From JBBRCE01 sp038205115 (GTDB lineage: Bacteria > Planctomycetota > Planctomycetia > Pirellulales > JBBRCE01), in the NCBI GenBank assembly GCA_038205115.1, contig JBBRCE010000067.1:1-25864 (forward strand): a stretch of DNA of 25,864 bases. The letters run 5' to 3'. The notes beneath the pieces were generated by a model, which was not told the DNA's origin, did no database searches, and saw only the letters and a program-made list of their open reading frames with translations. Of this stretch, positions 25,102 to 25,864 are shown in pieces (position 1 is the first letter of the stretch; each line of letters starts with the position of its first letter). A program made the translations under genes and the position numbers.

Positions 25102-25254
25102 ACGCAGATAAGGAACGACCGAAAAATAACTTCCTCTGAGTGAGACGCCCGCTGCTCGTGATAGCGCGCGTCGACCCGAACGAAAAACGGAAGTTATTTT
25201 TCGGTCGTTCCTAAACGCAGATAAACGCAGATAAACGCAGATGCGACGCAGATA
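25102..25254. repeat. ACGCAGATAA tandem array interrupted by the 100-bp element
   Basis: Units at 25102-25111, 25215-25224 and 25225-25234 are exact copies of ACGCAGATAA; shortened units follow at 25235-25242 (ACGCAGAT) and 25246-25254 (ACGCAGATA) after a GCG interruption. The element at 25112-25211 sits after the first unit. Similar short A-rich arrays are scattered in many environmental bacterial genomes. There are no unique spacers, so this is not a CRISPR array. Confidence 0.85.
25112..25211. mobile_element. MITE-like element, copy 2 (100 bp, perfect inverted repeats)
   Basis: Same sequence and orientation as the copy at 24718-24817, except for T at 25208 in place of G, which makes the 23-bp terminal repeats perfect. 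It is flanked by TAA at 25109-25111 and TAA at 25212-25214. The insertion splits an ACGCAGATAA tandem array; removing the element and one TAA restores the array exactly. The element has no reading frame and presumably used a transposase encoded elsewhere. Confidence 0.9.
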
Positions 25255-25262
25255 GCAACGTC

Positions 25263-25280
25263 CGGCGAAACGCCGTTTTT
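25263..25280 (+). terminator. Short intrinsic-terminator-like hairpin
   Basis: CGGCG (25263-25267), loop AAA, CGCCG (25271-25275), then TTTTT (25276-25280). The stem is only 5 bp but all G/C, and the T-run is immediate. It ends seven bases before the promoter at 25287, as if to insulate it. No gene on the plus strand obviously reads into it. Confidence 0.4.
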
Positions 25281-25286
25281 GCGCCG

Positions 25287-25315
25287 TTGACTTTATCTAC
25301 GAAATAGAGTATACT
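25287..25315 (+). promoter_or_regulatory. Strong sigma70-type promoter with no gene downstream
   Basis: TTGACT (25287-25292, five of six consensus bases) and TATACT (25310-25315, five of six) are separated by exactly 17 bp. It is the best promoter match I find in the window. Transcription would start near 25322 and run toward the right edge, through at least 540 bp with no convincing protein-coding frame. A non-coding RNA, or a leader for a gene or RNA operon beyond the edge, would explain it. Confidence 0.55.
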
Positions 25316-25512
25316 AATGTACATATATCTCGCGGGCGGAAACTCTGCCCAACGCGGGACAACGGATTTGAGGCCAACCCAGGGCTCTGACAACTCAGCG
25401 TGCAAAAGCAGGCATAACACCCGAAGGAAAAATCGAGTTTGTAGCATTCGGGCATGCGTCTGAGCAGCATGCGTTTGCACTTGCAAATTGCAGCGTTCAG
25501 CGCCGTCTCTCA

Positions 25513-25567
25513 ATCCGCCTCTCCCTTCGCCCCGGTACTCCGGGGAGAAGGGCCGGGGATGAGGGGC
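25513..25567. repeat. GC-rich palindromic intergenic repeat
   Basis: CCCTTC-G-CCCCGG (25523-25535), loop TACT, CCGGGG-A-GAAGGG (25540-25552): a 12-bp stem with one internal mismatch. Flanking CCTCT on the left and GATGAGGGG on the right can pair imperfectly as well. Its look (C-rich arm, CCGGTACTCCGG core, G-rich arm) is that of a repeat I recall as common between genes in many bacterial genomes. Only one copy is in this window. Confidence 0.6.
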
Positions 25568-25776
25568 TGAATTGACGATCTGTCAACGCGAGTGCGTTGT
25601 TAAGCAAAGCGCTGCGAATGAGAATTTCCGTCGGCAATTCGCCGGCACTTGCATGAGACTGGTGGCAGGAGATGTCGCGTGGATGGTTTGCTAGACAAAA
25701 GTAGGTTCGCCGGTGCGCTGGTGAATCGAAATCGAACCGACGCGTGGCCGCAGTAAATAGCCGAATCCCCGTTGCA

Positions 25777-25790
25777 GCTCTTTGACAACT
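25777..25790 (+). promoter_or_regulatory. boxA-like antitermination motif
   Basis: GCTCTTTGACAACT resembles the bacterial boxA consensus (TGCTCTTTAACA and variants) found in leaders of rRNA operons and upstream of some CRISPR arrays. It is followed at once by a stem-loop (25797-25830). It lies 75 bp from the window edge, so what follows it cannot be seen. Confidence 0.35.
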
Positions 25791-25796
25791 TAACCG

Positions 25797-25830
25797 GCGG
25801 TCGCTTGCGCCCAAGCAGCCTGGCGACCGC
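25797..25830. other. Stem-loop next to the boxA-like motif
   Basis: GCGGTCGC (25797-25804) and GCGACCGC (25823-25830) form a perfect 8-bp stem closing an 18-base loop. No T-run follows, which argues against an intrinsic terminator. Its place just after a boxA-like string would suit an RNA-processing stem in an rRNA leader. Confidence 0.45.
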
Positions 25831-25864
25831 TCACACACTCCGATTTGCAAAAGTGCGATTCGGC

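Larger units (their letters stand above)
25255..25864. other. Gene-free right end, 610 bp
   Basis: No reading frame on either strand looks like a protein; the longer open frames are Arg/Ser/Leu-rich and cross repeats. The stretch contains a terminator-like hairpin (25263-25280), a promoter (25287-25315), a patch of short direct and inverted repeats (25452-25487), a GC-rich palindrome (25513-25567), and a boxA-like motif with a stem-loop (25777-25830). The part from 25568 to 25776 shows nothing I can name. Confidence 0.55.

Noticed and set aside
25102..25254. CRISPR array
   Set aside because: The repeated unit is 10 bp, is directly tandem and has no unique spacers.
25702..25739. Possible tRNA remnant suggested by GGTTCG and CGAACC
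   Set aside because: The 6-bp pairing closes too large a loop and no acceptor or anticodon arms can be drawn.
25782..25787. Perfect TTGACA as a -35 box
   Set aside because: No usable -10 lies 16-18 bp downstream (the sequence there is TTGCGC within a stem-loop); it is better read as part of the boxA-like string.
25497..25850. A minus-strand open frame of 117 codons near the right edge
   Set aside because: It crosses the GC-rich palindrome and the boxA/stem-loop region, is Arg/Ser/Leu-rich and has no family features.

Overview
The window looks like chromosomal DNA of a Planctomycetota bacterium, most likely the Pirellulales side of the phylum. The basis is indirect: moderately high GC, few Shine-Dalgarno sequences, two secreted sulfatases in tandem with a secreted BD-FAE-like esterase, a secreted lactonase-family beta-propeller, and a BamA/Omp85 protein with a long Pro/Ala/Gly-rich linker. 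No rRNA, tRNA, CRISPR array, prophage or intact transposase gene is visible.

Layout, left to right. A gene fragment leaves the left edge on the minus strand. Next come an unrecognised 180-aa protein (451-993, +) and, convergent with it, a CtBP-type D-2-hydroxyacid dehydrogenase (1063-2091, -) lying just downstream of mutS (2154-4784, -). Divergent from mutS, a small one-TM protein (4972-5625, +) is followed closely by rarA/mgsA (5650-7011, +). From 14880 down to 7008 a minus-strand operon encodes an MdtABC-like tripartite RND efflux pump: a membrane fusion protein and two different RND subunits, the last two joined by an ATGA overlap. No outer-membrane TolC partner is present. A secreted lactonase-family propeller (15272-16471, -) and a 1070-aa Omp85/BamA protein (16932-20144, +) diverge from a 460-bp intergenic region. 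The right side is a minus-strand operon: esterase (23631-24563), sulfatase with a C-terminal LamG-like domain (21648-23579) and a second sulfatase (20164-21585). Together these fit hydrolysis of sulfated and acylated polysaccharide outside the cytoplasm.

The last 1.3 kb (24564-25864) holds no gene I can support but is rich in structure. It contains two nearly identical 100-bp MITE-like elements, each with 23-bp terminal inverted repeats, an internal hairpin and its own 3-bp target-site duplication. The second sits inside an ACGCAGATAA tandem array whose empty site can be rebuilt by eye. A terminator-like hairpin, a strong sigma70-type promoter with no gene after it, a GC-rich palindrome, and a boxA-like motif followed by an 8-bp stem (which may announce an RNA operon or CRISPR locus past the edge) follow.

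The items most worth a second look are the 100-bp elements, the interrupted POTRA domain and linker of the BamA protein, the non-canonical sulfatase motif Cys-Ser-Val-Ser-Arg, and the unexplained transcription signals at the right edge. All functional names come from reading motifs and overall similarity by eye; no database search was possible.
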